From NCBI GenBank assembly GCA_934463165.1, contig CAKSJG010000004.1:1-64000 (forward strand): a DNA stretch of 64,000 nucleotides. The letters run 5' to 3'. This document shows positions 1-9,492 of the stretch, piece after piece (position 1 is the first letter of the stretch; each line of letters opens with the position of its first letter). A model generated the notes under the pieces. The model was not told where the DNA came from and did not search any database. It saw only the letters and a program-made list of their open reading frames with translations. The DNA comes from an uncultured Clostridia bacterium. Its GTDB lineage: Bacteria > Bacillota > Clostridia > UMGS1810. Made by a program: the position numbers and the translations under genes.

Positions 1-3000
1 AAGAGTTACCGTTGTATCGGCGGTAATATCCTTTGTCTTTACATCGACGAGGGTAGCGCCCTTTCTGCTAACCGCAATGAGTATGCAGGCTTGCGAGATG
101 TTATAAATCTCTATGTTACCGCCGTCCACAACTATAAACAGCTTTTTCTCGTTGCTGTAACCCGTCTTTGAACTGCGGTACACGGTTTTACCTTCAAAAT
201 TGGGGTATGCGTCCGTGCCTATTGTCTGTTTCCACAAACCGTCATACTTGCCGCCATTTAACAGATACGCCGCACGGCCGGTGTTCCACTCCGTCACAGC
301 CTCTGCCGTATGCTTATCGGCATTTGCGCCACCAAATGGTGTTACACCTTTCTCATACACGCAGTTTCTGACGGTGTCGCTGCAATCCCTTACTGTTCCA
401 ATCAGTGCCGCACCATTTGTGCAGCCTGCCGCAAATGAGTTTTTAAGACCGCCGAAATCCGCATTGTTGATGTAACCCAGTATGCCGCCCACATAGCCGC
501 CTTTCTGACCGGTAACACTGCCGGTAAATCCGCAGTGCGAAATTGTGACAAACTCATTTGCATAGCCGACAACTCCGCCCAGACAGTTCGAAACATTCGG
601 CAGATTGATTGTGCCGTTATATATACATTTTTCAACCGTCAGTGTGCCGCCCAAACTCTCGGAACTTCCCAATACTCCGCCGACGTGCTTTGCCGCACCG
701 GAACCCGAAATATTGACATCGGAAACAATACCCGATATTAAGGCGCCGCCCTTTGCATTGCCGACCGCACCGCCGATGTTCGTGTAAACATTGTTTACGG
801 TAATAGTACCTGAAACGGTGAAATCTCTGACCTCTCCGCCGCTTACCACGCCGAACAGTCCCTGTTTGTTCCCCGAAACGGTCAGGGCGTAATTGGTAAT
901 CTTTGCACCTTTGCCGTCAAATTTACCCTTAAAGGGATTTGCCTTGGTTCCGATTATAACGCTTTCGCCGTTTAAGTCAATGTCATTTACCAAGACAGCA
1001 TCAAGTGTCTTTCCGCCGTTTATCTGATGTGCAAACCACTGCAACTGCTTTGCCGTGCGGATTTCCACTGCGCCGTCGTTATCGCTGTCAACCGCCTTTT
1101 CCTCATATCCGCAGGCACAGGTGCCGATACCGCCGAGATTATGAGTATGTTCGACCACGCTTACCGTCTGCGTGATTTTATCCGTATACATATTAACAAG
1201 CGTGCCGTCGGCTCCCTGCAAAGCGTAGCCGTCCAACAAATCCCCGACCGTTTTGCCGTTTAAGACCGTAATATTTTCAAACGTTCCGCCCGTAATCTGC
1301 GTACTTCCGCCGTTTACGGTAAGATTTTTTACCGTTCCGCCCGACACGCTGAGATGTGGCGAACCGGAGAGATTAATCTTGTTTACCGTACCGTCATTTA
1401 CACGGAGAGAAGCACCCTCGTCAACTGAAATGCAGCTGCCTAATGTGCCGTACTCGGCTGTAAGCTGTGCTGTGCCGCCAAGCGCAATATCGCCGACAGT
1501 TGCCCCATATTCAAGCCCGAGCTTTATTTTGGCATCGCCGCTTAATGCAAAACCGTCTTTATCCGCATAATACAGCCTAAGCAGTTTGCCCGCATTTTCC
1601 TCATTTTGCGCTTCATTCAAAGCGTCAGAAAAATGAACATAATACTTACCGTCCGAAGCCGACGAGTCATCAGCAAGCACTGCGGAATTGATAACCGCAC
1701 GTCCGTCGTCCATAGGAATATCCATATACCCGTCATTGCCCTTGATATAGTTTTGGAACGTATATACCCCCGGCTCGGTCGCAGTCGGAATTTCCTCCGT
1801 CCATACGTCGTCCTCACCAAACCGATACATCATAACACCGTTGAATATTTGCGGAACCAAATGCACCAGCTGCTGCGGAGCACCCGTGTATGTATATTGC
1901 GAATATATGTTCCAAGCTATAACTACATTTCCGTCCGGGTCAACCGAAGGTTCCGGCATTAAATATCCGGGTCTTGATATTCCTATACGGATTTCAAACG
2001 GCTCTGTCTTTGTAACATATTTTTCGACAGGGAAAGTGTCGGTCCCCCCGGAGTAGTCAACCTTCTTTTTACCGAGGTATGCAGCCAAAACTGCATACAC
2101 CTTATAGGCTCCTCTTTCCGGAAACATACTGTATTTAAGCGTAGCGGTTGTAGTCTTATCTTTAACGGGGTAACGCTCCCAAGGATTCGTCGACTTGTCC
2201 AACTTGGTAAAACTGTCGGACATCCAACCATAATCAAGCTTTGTTTCACTGCCGTCTTCATTTATTAAAATAAAGCCTTCAATATTATATGCCGACTTTT
2301 CATAATAAGGCGTTTCGTGAAAATTAATCGGAACCTTAATTTCTTCGCCGACTTTTGCCTCCACATCGGCAATCGGATCTATCTTAAACGAAACGGGATG
2401 CACAACGGCATTTTCCATACTTGTCACCGCCGAAAGCTTATACCAGTATTCATTTTCGTCATTTCTGTCATCTTTTTGAATACAGAACGTGTCCTCTGTC
2501 AAATGATCGCAAATGGTCTTGCCGTCGGTTACGGAAAGGTTGCCGTACGCTCCGCCGCCGACACGTCCGCCTGCGCCGATTTTGCCGACGGGGATATTTC
2601 CCTTGCCCCACACGCCTGCGCCGTTTTGCATAACAAGTGCACTGCACGCAATGTCAAAGCCGTTTAAATCCAAAGTAAAGTCACCGTCAAGAGTTATCTC
2701 TCCGTCTGACGAAACGGGTGCAAACAGCATAAGAGTGCACCCTGCGTTTTCGGAAAGCTCTGCCGCATTATGCGCATCAAAGAATGTATCAAAGTATTCG
2801 TCAGGCTTGTTTTTGCATATAATCTTTGCAGCATAGCTGCCCACCGACAGCGCCGCCTTCTCAGATACAACTCTCTTTTCACCCTCGCCGAAAGCCAGTT
2901 TAAACGGATAAACTCCCCTCTTTGTTGTTCCGTCTGTTTTAAATATTAATTTTTCATCCGCAAATGATGCCGATATGCCGCTCGGCGTATCTTTTGTCCA

Positions 3001-4131
3001 TTCAATCTGCGGAATTTCCTCAGCTTTAATGTTCTTTGTATTGAGTCCGAATGCAGCCGTGCTGTCCTTCTCTGCCGCAAGCTCCGCACCGGAGTCGGTA
3101 ATTTCAACTTTACGTTCATTGTTGCGCCGTGCAACAACCGTTTTTGCCGGTACATTGCCGGTTGTGTATTCATAGAAATTTTTAAAATTCTCACTGCTCT
3201 CATCGTCAGACAGTCTTACAGAGGTACAGACTCTCGAAAGCGTTCCGGTAACGCTGTCCTCGTCTGCATTAAGCTCCGGTGAGCCGTATGCAATAACTTC
3301 CTCATCAATGGTTTCACAGTCAATTCCGCTCTTTTCGCCGACAGCATATAAAATTCCCTCGCTGTATTGCGGAAATGTCAGCTTGCCGGACGTTCCGTAG
3401 TCCTTTCCGCTTGCGGTCACTCTGCCGCCCGCAATGACTAACCCCTCGTTATTTTCGCCTCGGGCTGCACACACGCCGATACATTCATTGTAGTACTTTC
3501 TGCCCGTAGTTGTTCCGCCCTTTGCAATCAGTTCTCCGCCGTTTATCCGAATTGTATCAAATCCGTTACAATATACGCCGTAAGCAGATGAGCTGTTTAC
3601 CCAGTCTAATATTCCCGCACTGTTGTCGCACTTCATTGTTCCGCCTATGCCTTCAAGTGTTCCGCTGTTTAACGTGAATGAACCCTCAATCGCTGAGCTG
3701 TACGGAGACGAATATGTTTCAAAAAGCTTTTTGGTATCCTCCGGTTCAAGATGCGGACCGTAAACGGTGAGCTTTCCGTCACCGCTTATCACCACGTCAT
3801 TAAACCCCATTGTACATATAACCTTAGCGGAGCTTGTAAGCACGTTTGTTTCGTTTAAAATAACGCTGCATTCAACTCCTATCCAAAGACCTGTTCCATA
3901 ACCCTCCCTTTTCTTTGCAATGTCATAATTAAAGCTGTTAAATGTCAGCGTGTTTGCCTCTTTATTCCACACAAGTGTGCCGCCATTTTGGTCAACCCAT
4001 ACCGTACTCTCCGTATTTTCATCAATATAAATCCACTCACCTGTCAGATTTACCCTGTTTTCCGCCGCCCAAGCGGGAACGGAGCCTAAAATCAGCACCG
4101 CCGCAAGCAGTACACAAATCAGTTTTCGCAA
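1..4131 (-). CDS. Large secreted surface protein with GLUG-type repeats (C-terminus outside window)
   Basis: An open frame runs from a TTG at 4131 to the left edge with no stop (1,377 codons seen), so the C-terminus is missing. The TTG has AGGAGG eight bases upstream and opens a signal peptide (MRKLICVLLAAVLILGS, ending in PAWA); no ATG fits. The mature part is beta-rich. Near residue 745 there is an MBG/Ig-like unit (TYTGAPQQLV, then EPGVYTF), near residue 1000 a linker (GTCACGY, SDNDGAVEI), and from about 1115 to 1215 several GLUG-type repeats (GGAVGN, GGVLGSS, GGVVGYAN, GGILGYIN). Such units are known from adhesin-like or carbohydrate-associated surface proteins. I see no catalytic motif, and any SLH or stalk anchor would lie in the missing part. 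It starts 12 bases after the stop of the MalT-like regulator gene, so the two are probably co-transcribed. Confidence 0.85.
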   Translation of the reverse strand, partial: MRKLICVLLAAVLILGSVPAWAAENRVNLTGEWIYIDENTESTVWVDQNGGTLVWNKEANTLTFNSFNYDIAKKREGYGTGLWIGVECSVILNETNVLTSSAKVICTMGFNDVVISGDGKLTVYGPHLEPEDTKKLFETYSSPYSSAIEGSFTLNSGTLEGIGGTMKCDNSAGILDWVNSSSAYGVYCNGFDTIRINGGELIAKGGTTTGRKYYNECIGVCAARGENNEGLVIAGGRVTASGKDYGTSGKLTFPQYSEGILYAVGEKSGIDCETIDEEVIAYGSPELNADEDSVTGTLSRVCTSVRLSDDESSENFKNFYEYTTGNVPAKTVVARRNNERKVEITDSGAELAAEKDSTAAFGLNTKNIKAEEIPQIEWTKDTPSGISASFADEKLIFKTDGTTKRGVYPFKLAFGEGEKRVVSEKAALSVGSYAAKIICKNKPDEYFDTFFDAHNAAELSENAGCTLMLFAPVSSDGEITLDGDFTLDLNGFDIACSALVMQNGAGVWGKGNIPVGKIGAGGRVGGGAYGNLSVTDGKTICDHLTEDTFCIQKDDRNDENEYWYKLSAVTSMENAVVHPVSFKIDPIADVEAKVGEEIKVPINFHETPYYEKSAYNIEGFILINEDGSETKLDYGWMSDSFTKLDKSTNPWERYPVKDKTTTATLKYSMFPERGAYKVYAVLAAYLGKKKVDYSGGTDTFPVEKYVTKTEPFEIRIGISRPGYLMPEPSVDPDGNVVIAWNIYSQYTYTGAPQQLVHLVPQIFNGVMMYRFGEDDVWTEEIPTATEPGVYTFQNYIKGNDGYMDIPMDDGRAVINSAVLADDSSASDGKYYVHFSDALNEAQNEENAGKLLRLYYADKDGFALSGDAKIKLGLEYGATVGDIALGGTAQLTAEYGTLGSCISVDEGASLRVNDGTVNKINLSGSPHLSVSGGTVKNLTVNGGSTQITGGTFENITVLNGKTVGDLLDGYALQGADGTLVNMYTDKITQTVSVVEHTHNLGGIGTCACGYEEKAVDSDNDGAVEIRTAKQLQWFAHQINGGKTLDAVLVNDIDLNGESVIIGTKANPFKGKFDGKGAKITNYALTVSGNKQGLFGVVSGGEVRDFTVSGTITVNNVYTNIGGAVGNAKGGALISGIVSDVNISGSGAAKHVGGVLGSSESLGGTLTVEKCIYNGTINLPNVSNCLGGVVGYANEFVTISHCGFTGSVTGQKGGYVGGILGYINNADFGGLKNSFAAGCTNGAALIGTVRDCSDTVRNCVYEKGVTPFGGANADKHTAEAVTEWNTGRAAYLLNGGKYDGLWKQTIGTDAYPNFEGKTVYRSSKTGYSNEKKLFIVVDGGNIEIYNISQACILIAVSRKGATLVDVKTKDITADTTVTL

Positions 4132-4143
4132 TTTTGTTCCCTC

Positions 4144-6480
4144 CTATATTATTTTCAGCTTTTTTGCAATAGTCTTTGCCTCACTGCGTCGGCTTGCGCC
4201 GAGCTTTTGCAGAATATGGCTTGTGTGGCTCTTGACCGTTGCAAGCTTTATGTTTAAAATCTCGCCTATTTCCGCATTGCTCTTGTCTGCGCACACAAGG
4301 CGCAAAACCTGCATTTCCGCATCTGTCAGCTTTTCGGTCTGTTTTGCCGCCGTCTGCAAAAATTCGGGGTAGTACACCGCCTGTGCTCTTGCAGTCTTTG
4401 TGACCTTTTCGGCAAATTCACCCCTAAAACCGCCTTTATCCAAAAGCGGCAAAACCGCAATGCCGTACTCGCCCACCGTGCGCACAAAGCTGTACTTTTC
4501 CGCAATTTCCATTGCACGCTCCATATCGGGGCGCCAGTCACCGCCTTTGCGGCACTTTGCAACGGCGGACAGAATTTTTAAGTGTATCATATTTATATGC
4601 CTTGAACACGCCGTAAAAAACGGTTCCAGTGGTGCAAGGGTTAAGAGTGCGCCGTCGTTGTTGCCGAGCGCTATCTCTGCCGCCGCACGGGTTAAGTATT
4701 GGTAGCGTTTTAATATGCTTATCTTTAAAATATCCTTAGGTGCCTTTTCCCTGTACCACGCACCGACATACATCATATCTCCCTGTTTTAGGGCTATTCG
4801 GCAAAGGAGTGCGTCAATGTTTGCAAGGAACCTCTCCTTGCCCTGCTCGGCAAATCTTATTCTGAGTGCATTTACGATTTCCGCCGCCGCATCGGCACAG
4901 CCGGACAGCATCTGACTTCTTGCGAGAAGTCCGACAAGTGCAAACTCAATGTCGGGCGTGCCCTTTGCCTGAATTTCGCTCAGCTTTGAAACAAGGGTAA
5001 TAATCTGCCCGGACGACTCCTCGCCCTTTTCAAACTTGCTCTCGGCAATGGCGCAGTCGGCAAGACCGATGCCGTCTTTTCCGAGGATTATCTCAACGGG
5101 TTTCCTCATAGTTTTATACAGCAAATCGTCCTTTTTGCTCCAATCCGAAAAGTCCTTTCCACCGTTCATAATGCTTGGCAGTGCGCTTGTGACCGAAAAC
5201 GGCGCAAGGCGTATCTCCTTGTTTGCAAGCAGTCTTGCCGCCACGGTAATTGCCTTGGCAATGCCGTTTATGCTCCGCTGGGGAAGTGCAATGTCGAGGT
5301 ATGCAAGCCGTCCTCTTGCCTCTTTTGCCGCCTCGTCGAATTTGTTTTTTGATGCGGCAAACTTTTCAAGCTCTGCGTACCACCTCTCCGAGCCGTCATA
5401 GTCGGCACGCAGGGCGCAGAGCATACTCATTCCCTGCATAAGCGAGGGAACGGCGAGGATTTGCTCCTCGGAGAGCATTGCAAAATACCTTTCCAGTTCG
5501 TCATAATGACCCATACCGGGGTGCAGGCTTGCGCTCTTTATAATCAGCTCGGAAACCTTGTCGCTGTCGCCGCTTTTGGAGTAAAATTCCAGAGCCTTTC
5601 CGTAATTTTCTTTAAGCTCGTAATACAGACCGCCCCTACCGTAAAGAGTACGTATCTGCTCGTCGGAATATTCCCTGTGCATCTCCCACATCAAAAACTT
5701 ACGGAAAAACGGCCAAAAACGGAAAACACCCCTGTTTTTTGAGATTATCATACCTGTGTTCTGCATAATATCCGCCAGATGTTCGCCGGCGTGGCTGTCG
5801 CCGTTTGCGATTTTGGCAAGCTCCGCTTCAAAATCTTCAAAGGGCGCAAGGTTCATAAGAAACCGCCTCATCGGAATTTCGAGCCTGCGGAAAATGGCGT
5901 CGTCAAAGTAGAAGTATATCTTATCCGCAATCTCCTCGTAAACCGACGTGTCATACGCCGTTTTTCTGCTCATTTCTCTTGCGGTGAGAGCAACCGCCAG
6001 CGGATAGCCGAATGTCCTTTTAAATATATCCGTAATCTCCAGCTCTCCCGGCTCTGTGCCAAAATTCTTAAACACCGCCGCCGTTTCACTGCGGCTCAAA
6101 AACAGCTCGTCATACTCCACCGTCACAAGCAGACCCGAAACCTGGAACGGCATAAGCCACCCCGGTACACGGCTACGTGACAGGAGCACAAAGCGCTTTT
6201 GCGGATTTTCACGGATTGAAAGGAGCAGACACTGCCTTTCTTCCTCGCTGTCCATTCTCTGCATATCGTCAATTAAGACTATGTCGGCTTTTTTTAATGC
6301 GTCCGCCGTTATCTCTCCGCTTTCGGGCGAGAGGCGTATGTATTTTTTATTTTTCAAAAGCTCGTTTGCAACCGTGGTTTTTCCGAAACCGCACGGCGCA
6401 AAAAAGTACATTATGCGTCCGCTGTTTAAAAACATACGGAATTTTTTCGCTATCTTTTCGCTTACTGCAACATACTTCAA
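4144..6480 (-). CDS. MalT-like LuxR-family regulator (STAND ATPase)
   Basis: 778 residues, close to the usual 800-900 for MalT-type signal-integrating regulators. The N-terminus has a P-loop (CGFGKTT, near residue 30) and a Walker B-like strand (ADIVLIDD, near 65). The middle is helical and TPR-like. The last 65 residues are a LuxR helix-turn-helix (LTDAEMQVLRLV, NAEIGEILNI, LATVKSHTSHIL). In the known family, ATP and an inducer, often a sugar, switch the protein to a DNA-binding oligomer. The start is a TTG at 6480, with only a weak GGTG-type ribosome site; an internal start is possible but would cut into the ATPase. The gene is directly followed by the large surface protein, which suggests a regulator controlling its own neighbour (inference). 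The ligand cannot be read from the sequence. Confidence 0.9.
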   Translation of the reverse strand: MKYVAVSEKIAKKFRMFLNSGRIMYFFAPCGFGKTTVANELLKNKKYIRLSPESGEITADALKKADIVLIDDMQRMDSEEERQCLLLSIRENPQKRFVLLSRSRVPGWLMPFQVSGLLVTVEYDELFLSRSETAAVFKNFGTEPGELEITDIFKRTFGYPLAVALTAREMSRKTAYDTSVYEEIADKIYFYFDDAIFRRLEIPMRRFLMNLAPFEDFEAELAKIANGDSHAGEHLADIMQNTGMIISKNRGVFRFWPFFRKFLMWEMHREYSDEQIRTLYGRGGLYYELKENYGKALEFYSKSGDSDKVSELIIKSASLHPGMGHYDELERYFAMLSEEQILAVPSLMQGMSMLCALRADYDGSERWYAELEKFAASKNKFDEAAKEARGRLAYLDIALPQRSINGIAKAITVAARLLANKEIRLAPFSVTSALPSIMNGGKDFSDWSKKDDLLYKTMRKPVEIILGKDGIGLADCAIAESKFEKGEESSGQIITLVSKLSEIQAKGTPDIEFALVGLLARSQMLSGCADAAAEIVNALRIRFAEQGKERFLANIDALLCRIALKQGDMMYVGAWYREKAPKDILKISILKRYQYLTRAAAEIALGNNDGALLTLAPLEPFFTACSRHINMIHLKILSAVAKCRKGGDWRPDMERAMEIAEKYSFVRTVGEYGIAVLPLLDKGGFRGEFAEKVTKTARAQAVYYPEFLQTAAKQTEKLTDAEMQVLRLVCADKSNAEIGEILNIKLATVKSHTSHILQKLGASRRSEAKTIAKKLKII

Positions 6481-6513
6481 TCAAACACCAACTTTCTTTT
6501 TGCCTTTTACTGT

Positions 6514-6542
6514 ATTTTAACACACAAATCAAATTTTGTCAT
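6514..6542 (-). promoter_or_regulatory. Candidate promoter of the MalT-like gene
   Basis: Reading the minus strand, ATGACA (6542-6537) and TAAAAT (6519-6514) are 17 bases apart and lie just upstream of the regulator start at 6480. The -35 overlaps the last codons of the decayed AraC gene. Confidence 0.5.
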
Positions 6543-6946
6543 TATACCAAAGTATGACATTTTTTATTTTCCCGATACTCGCTCGGCGATACGCCGGTAT
6601 ACTTTCTGAACGCACCGGAAAACGCAAGCTGACAGTCGTAACCCACGGAGAGCGCAACCTCTGCAATTTTTTAGTCCGTGTTTACGAGGAGCGACATTGC
6701 CTTTTTCATTCTTATATCCTGAAAATACTGCTTCGGCGGTATGCCGTAAGTCTGTTTAAAGAGTGCGCACATAAACTCAGACGGAACAATAGAGTTTTGC
6801 TTTAAAAACGGCTCAAAAATATCTGTATAAAAAACCGATAAAGGAATATCAGACAGCCTCGCCTGAATTTGGCGAGGTGATTTTTGACTTAATCGATATT
6901 GGAGAAAAAACTCCGAATATGTGTTCACAAAGCCGACAAACCGCAC
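6542..6946 (-). pseudogene. AraC-family regulator remnant with in-frame stop
   Basis: The frame encodes the end of an AraC-type regulator. The first half of the DNA-binding domain (PSEFMCALFKQTYGIPPKQY, then MKKAMSLLVNTD) ends in TAA at 6673-6671. The same frame then continues with the rest of the domain (KIAEVALSVGYD, AFSGAFRKYTGVSPSEYREN) to a second TAA at 6544-6542. A single stop therefore splits an otherwise recognisable two-HTH domain. No sensor domain is found upstream, so the 5' part is missing too. Product inferred dead. A sequencing error could explain the stop but not the missing N-terminal domain. Confidence 0.85.
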
Positions 6947-6972
6947 GGTTAAGCCGTTTTAGACACAAAAAA

Positions 6973-7005
6973 AGAACAACAGTCTTTGTATCAAAACTAT
7001 TGTCC
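6973..7005 (-). terminator. Rho-independent terminator after the truncated HTH gene
   Basis: On the minus strand AGGACAATAGT pairs with ACTGTTGTTCT (some G-T pairs), followed by a run of seven T. It begins right after the TAA of the short helix-turn-helix gene. Confidence 0.65.
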
Positions 7006-7167
7006 TTATTTGGCTCCATATGTCTGCCTTGAAGTTCCAATAATGTTTGCAATCTCCTCTTGAGATATTTCCGCCTTTGCTCTGAGCAGTGACAATTCAG
7101 GTGTTAATTTTTCGATTAATGCATACTTTTCTTCTTCTGAAAGATAATATTTAAATAACTCTTCCAA
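7006..7167 (-). pseudogene. Truncated helix-turn-helix (XRE-type) regulator
   Basis: 53 codons from a TTG at 7167 (AAAGGAAG seven to eight bases upstream) to TAA at 7008-7006. The encoded segment ends in a typical first half of an XRE domain: LTPELSLLRAKAEISQEEIA, then NIIGTSRQTYG. It stops exactly where full-length relatives continue with the recognition helix and a tail, so the C-terminus seems deleted and joined directly to the terminator. It has a good promoter (7223-7252), so a short product could still be made. The neighbours are other decayed genes, which argues for a leftover of a mobile element rather than a working regulator. Confidence 0.65.
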
Positions 7168-7222
7168 CTCTAAGACTTCCTTTCGCAGAGTATTTAACTA
7201 AACGAAATAAATTATTGCTCAT

Positions 7223-7252
7223 ATTATACCACAATGGTGTTATTTTTGTCAA
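7223..7252 (-). promoter_or_regulatory. Sigma-A type promoter for the truncated HTH gene
   Basis: Minus strand: TTGACA (7252-7247), 18 bases, TATAAT (7228-7223). Both hexamers match the consensus exactly. Confidence 0.7.
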
Positions 7253-7291
7253 CAAATTACGACACATTTCTAAAAACACTTACAAATTGCC

Positions 7292-7462
7292 ACTATCTGC
7301 AATATCAAAAATGTCACTTTCCATATGATAAGGCGCACCTTCGCCGGTGAATGTATCGAAGCCGGTGTCGATGTAAAAAGTCTTAGCGAAATACTTAGAC
7401 ATTCAAGTGTAAATATAACATTAAACAGATATGTTCATTCCAGCATGCAAATCAAAAAATGA
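7292..7462 (+). pseudogene. Tyrosine recombinase (integrase) C-terminal fragment
   Basis: The plus frame reads NVTFHMIRRTFAGECIEAG, then VDVKSLSEILRHSSVNITL and NRYVHSSMQIKK before a TGA at 7460. This is the catalytic end of a phage or conjugative-transposon integrase: the HxxR box (7322-7333), the second His/Arg region (ILRHSS) and the nucleophile tyrosine (NRYVHS). The family's usual histidine after the box arginine is replaced by arginine (HMIRR). Everything upstream of about residue -60 from the end is absent, and the tail is broken by the stop. It marks an old integration event next to nadE. Confidence 0.85.
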
Positions 7463-7502
7463 ACATGAAAAAGTTATACTCTCTCTGAATTTAAATCACA
7501 TA

Positions 7503-9464
7503 TTATTTTTCGACAACTATGCTTTCAGCTTCATCAAGCCATATTTTCGCCGACGCGTCGGACGGCATTCTCCAGTCTCCGCGCGGCGAAAGGCAAATGC
7601 TTCCTATTTTCACACCGTCGGGCAGACAGCTTCTTTTAAACTGCTGCGTAAAAAATCGGCGATAAAAATTTTTAAGCCATTTTAAAATCGTTTCTTCGTC
7701 AAACTCACCGTCAAAAGCTTTTTTTGCAAGATAATATATTTTTTTCGGCGAAAAACCGAAACGAACAGCATAATACAAATAGAAATCGTGAAGCACATAC
7801 GGACCGACAAGATCCTCCGTCACCTGTGAAATCGTTCCGTCACTGTCAGGGGGCAAAAGCTCGGGGCTTATCGGCGTATCGATGATATCACAAAGCACCG
7901 AAGTACTGCGTGGAAAAACATTGTTTTTAACTGTGCTTTCTATCATCCATTTAACGAGTGTTTTGGGCACTCCGCTGTTTACTCCGTACATACTCATATG
8001 ATCGGCATTGTATGTGCACCACCCGAGAGCAAGCTCGCTTAAATCTCCCGTTCCGACAACAAGACCGCCGATTTTCCCCGCGTAATCCATAAGTATCTGT
8101 GTACGTTCTCTTGCCTGCGAATTTTCATAAGTCAAGTCGGTTGTGACTCCGTCATGACCGATATCTCTGAAATGCATATTCACCGCGTCTTTTATGTTAA
8201 TTTCAACCGATTCTATGCCCAATGTTTCCATAAGCTTCAAAGAGTTTGAATGTGTTCTGTCGGTTGTTCCGAAGCACGGCATTGTTATGCCTACGGCGTC
8301 GGAAGCAGGTCTGCCGGAAAGTTCCAGCGACTTTGCGCACACAAGCAGCGCAAGTGTGGAATCAAGCCCTCCCGACACTCCGACAACGGGTCTTGCGCCT
8401 GTTATGTCAAGTCTTTTTTTCAGTGCACAAGCCTGCATTCTGAATATCTCGGAGCATCTTTCGCGGCGAAGCGTTTCATCGGACGGAACAAACGGGTATT
8501 TATCGATTTTTTGATTTTTAAGATCAGCCCTCAGTTCACCATCGGTTTTTATATATACCGTTCTGAAATCACCCATACCGATATTGTTTGACACACAATC
8601 CTTGAACGTTTTTATCTTTGCTCTGTCTGCTCTTATTTTTCCGAGATCGCATACCGCATATGTGATATGCTCACCGTCGGCATTGACATCATTTTCGGCG
8701 CGCTTGCTGCCGTTTTCACAAACAAGCGTATGTCCCGAAAATATAAGGTCGGTTGTGGATTCGCTGCATCCCGACGATGTGTATGCATATATGCATATGT
8801 CCGACGCACTCGTCTGCCTTATAAGATCACGTCTGTATGTTCTTTTGGATATCGTTTCGTTGCTTGCGGAAAGATTCATGACAAGCTCCGCCCCGGCAAG
8901 AGTGTGATATGCCGACGGTGATATCGGCGCCCATATATCTTCACATATTTCAGCGGAAAACTTAAGTCCGCTTGAGCACTCAAAAATCAAATCTTTACCC
9001 ACGGGTATTTCATATTCTTCATCAAGCCCTAAAGCTGATGACATAATAGTATCCGTTCTCAAATCCATAGATGACGAAAACCATCTTTTTTCATAAAACT
9101 CGTTATACGTCGGAATATATGTTTTTACGCAGCAGCCGTATACCTTGCCTCTATATATTATAAGTCCGCAGTTATAGAGCTGCCCCGATATCATGACGGG
9201 AGCTCCTATCGCCGATACAAATCCGCAGTTTAATGTTGCCTCGCAGATTTTCGGAATCGCCTTTTTCACCTTGCGGATGAGCGTATCCTGATAAAAAAGA
9301 TCTGCGCAGGTATATCCGCTGATGCAAAGCTCGGGGAAAACCGCCGCATCCGTATTTTCTTTTTCACACTCCGAAAGTGTATTTATTATTTTTTCGGTAT
9401 TGCCTTTAACATCTGCGGGGTCAATCTTAGGGACCACACATGCAATTTTAATAAAATCGTACAT
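7503..9464 (-). CDS. nadE: Glutamine-dependent NAD+ synthase
   Basis: 653 residues, the normal size of the two-domain enzyme. Residues 1 to about 280 are a nitrilase-type glutaminase with its Glu (VFPELCISGYT), Lys (the KTYIPTYNEF region) and Cys (SAEICEDIWAP). The C-terminal half is the synthetase with the pyrophosphate loop GVSGGLDSTLAL and a conserved VVGTGDLSELALGW stretch. It makes NAD+ from deamido-NAD+, ATP and glutamine in the cytoplasm. The ATG at 9464 has AAAGGAA upstream. It lies 28 bases downstream of the DUF4340 gene and may be the last gene of that run. Confidence 0.97.
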   Translation of the reverse strand: MYDFIKIACVVPKIDPADVKGNTEKIINTLSECEKENTDAAVFPELCISGYTCADLFYQDTLIRKVKKAIPKICEATLNCGFVSAIGAPVMISGQLYNCGLIIYRGKVYGCCVKTYIPTYNEFYEKRWFSSSMDLRTDTIMSSALGLDEEYEIPVGKDLIFECSSGLKFSAEICEDIWAPISPSAYHTLAGAELVMNLSASNETISKRTYRRDLIRQTSASDICIYAYTSSGCSESTTDLIFSGHTLVCENGSKRAENDVNADGEHITYAVCDLGKIRADRAKIKTFKDCVSNNIGMGDFRTVYIKTDGELRADLKNQKIDKYPFVPSDETLRRERCSEIFRMQACALKKRLDITGARPVVGVSGGLDSTLALLVCAKSLELSGRPASDAVGITMPCFGTTDRTHSNSLKLMETLGIESVEINIKDAVNMHFRDIGHDGVTTDLTYENSQARERTQILMDYAGKIGGLVVGTGDLSELALGWCTYNADHMSMYGVNSGVPKTLVKWMIESTVKNNVFPRSTSVLCDIIDTPISPELLPPDSDGTISQVTEDLVGPYVLHDFYLYYAVRFGFSPKKIYYLAKKAFDGEFDEETILKWLKNFYRRFFTQQFKRSCLPDGVKIGSICLSPRGDWRMPSDASAKIWLDEAESIVVEK

Positions 9465-9492
9465 TTATATTTCCTTTCCGATTTTAAAAATC

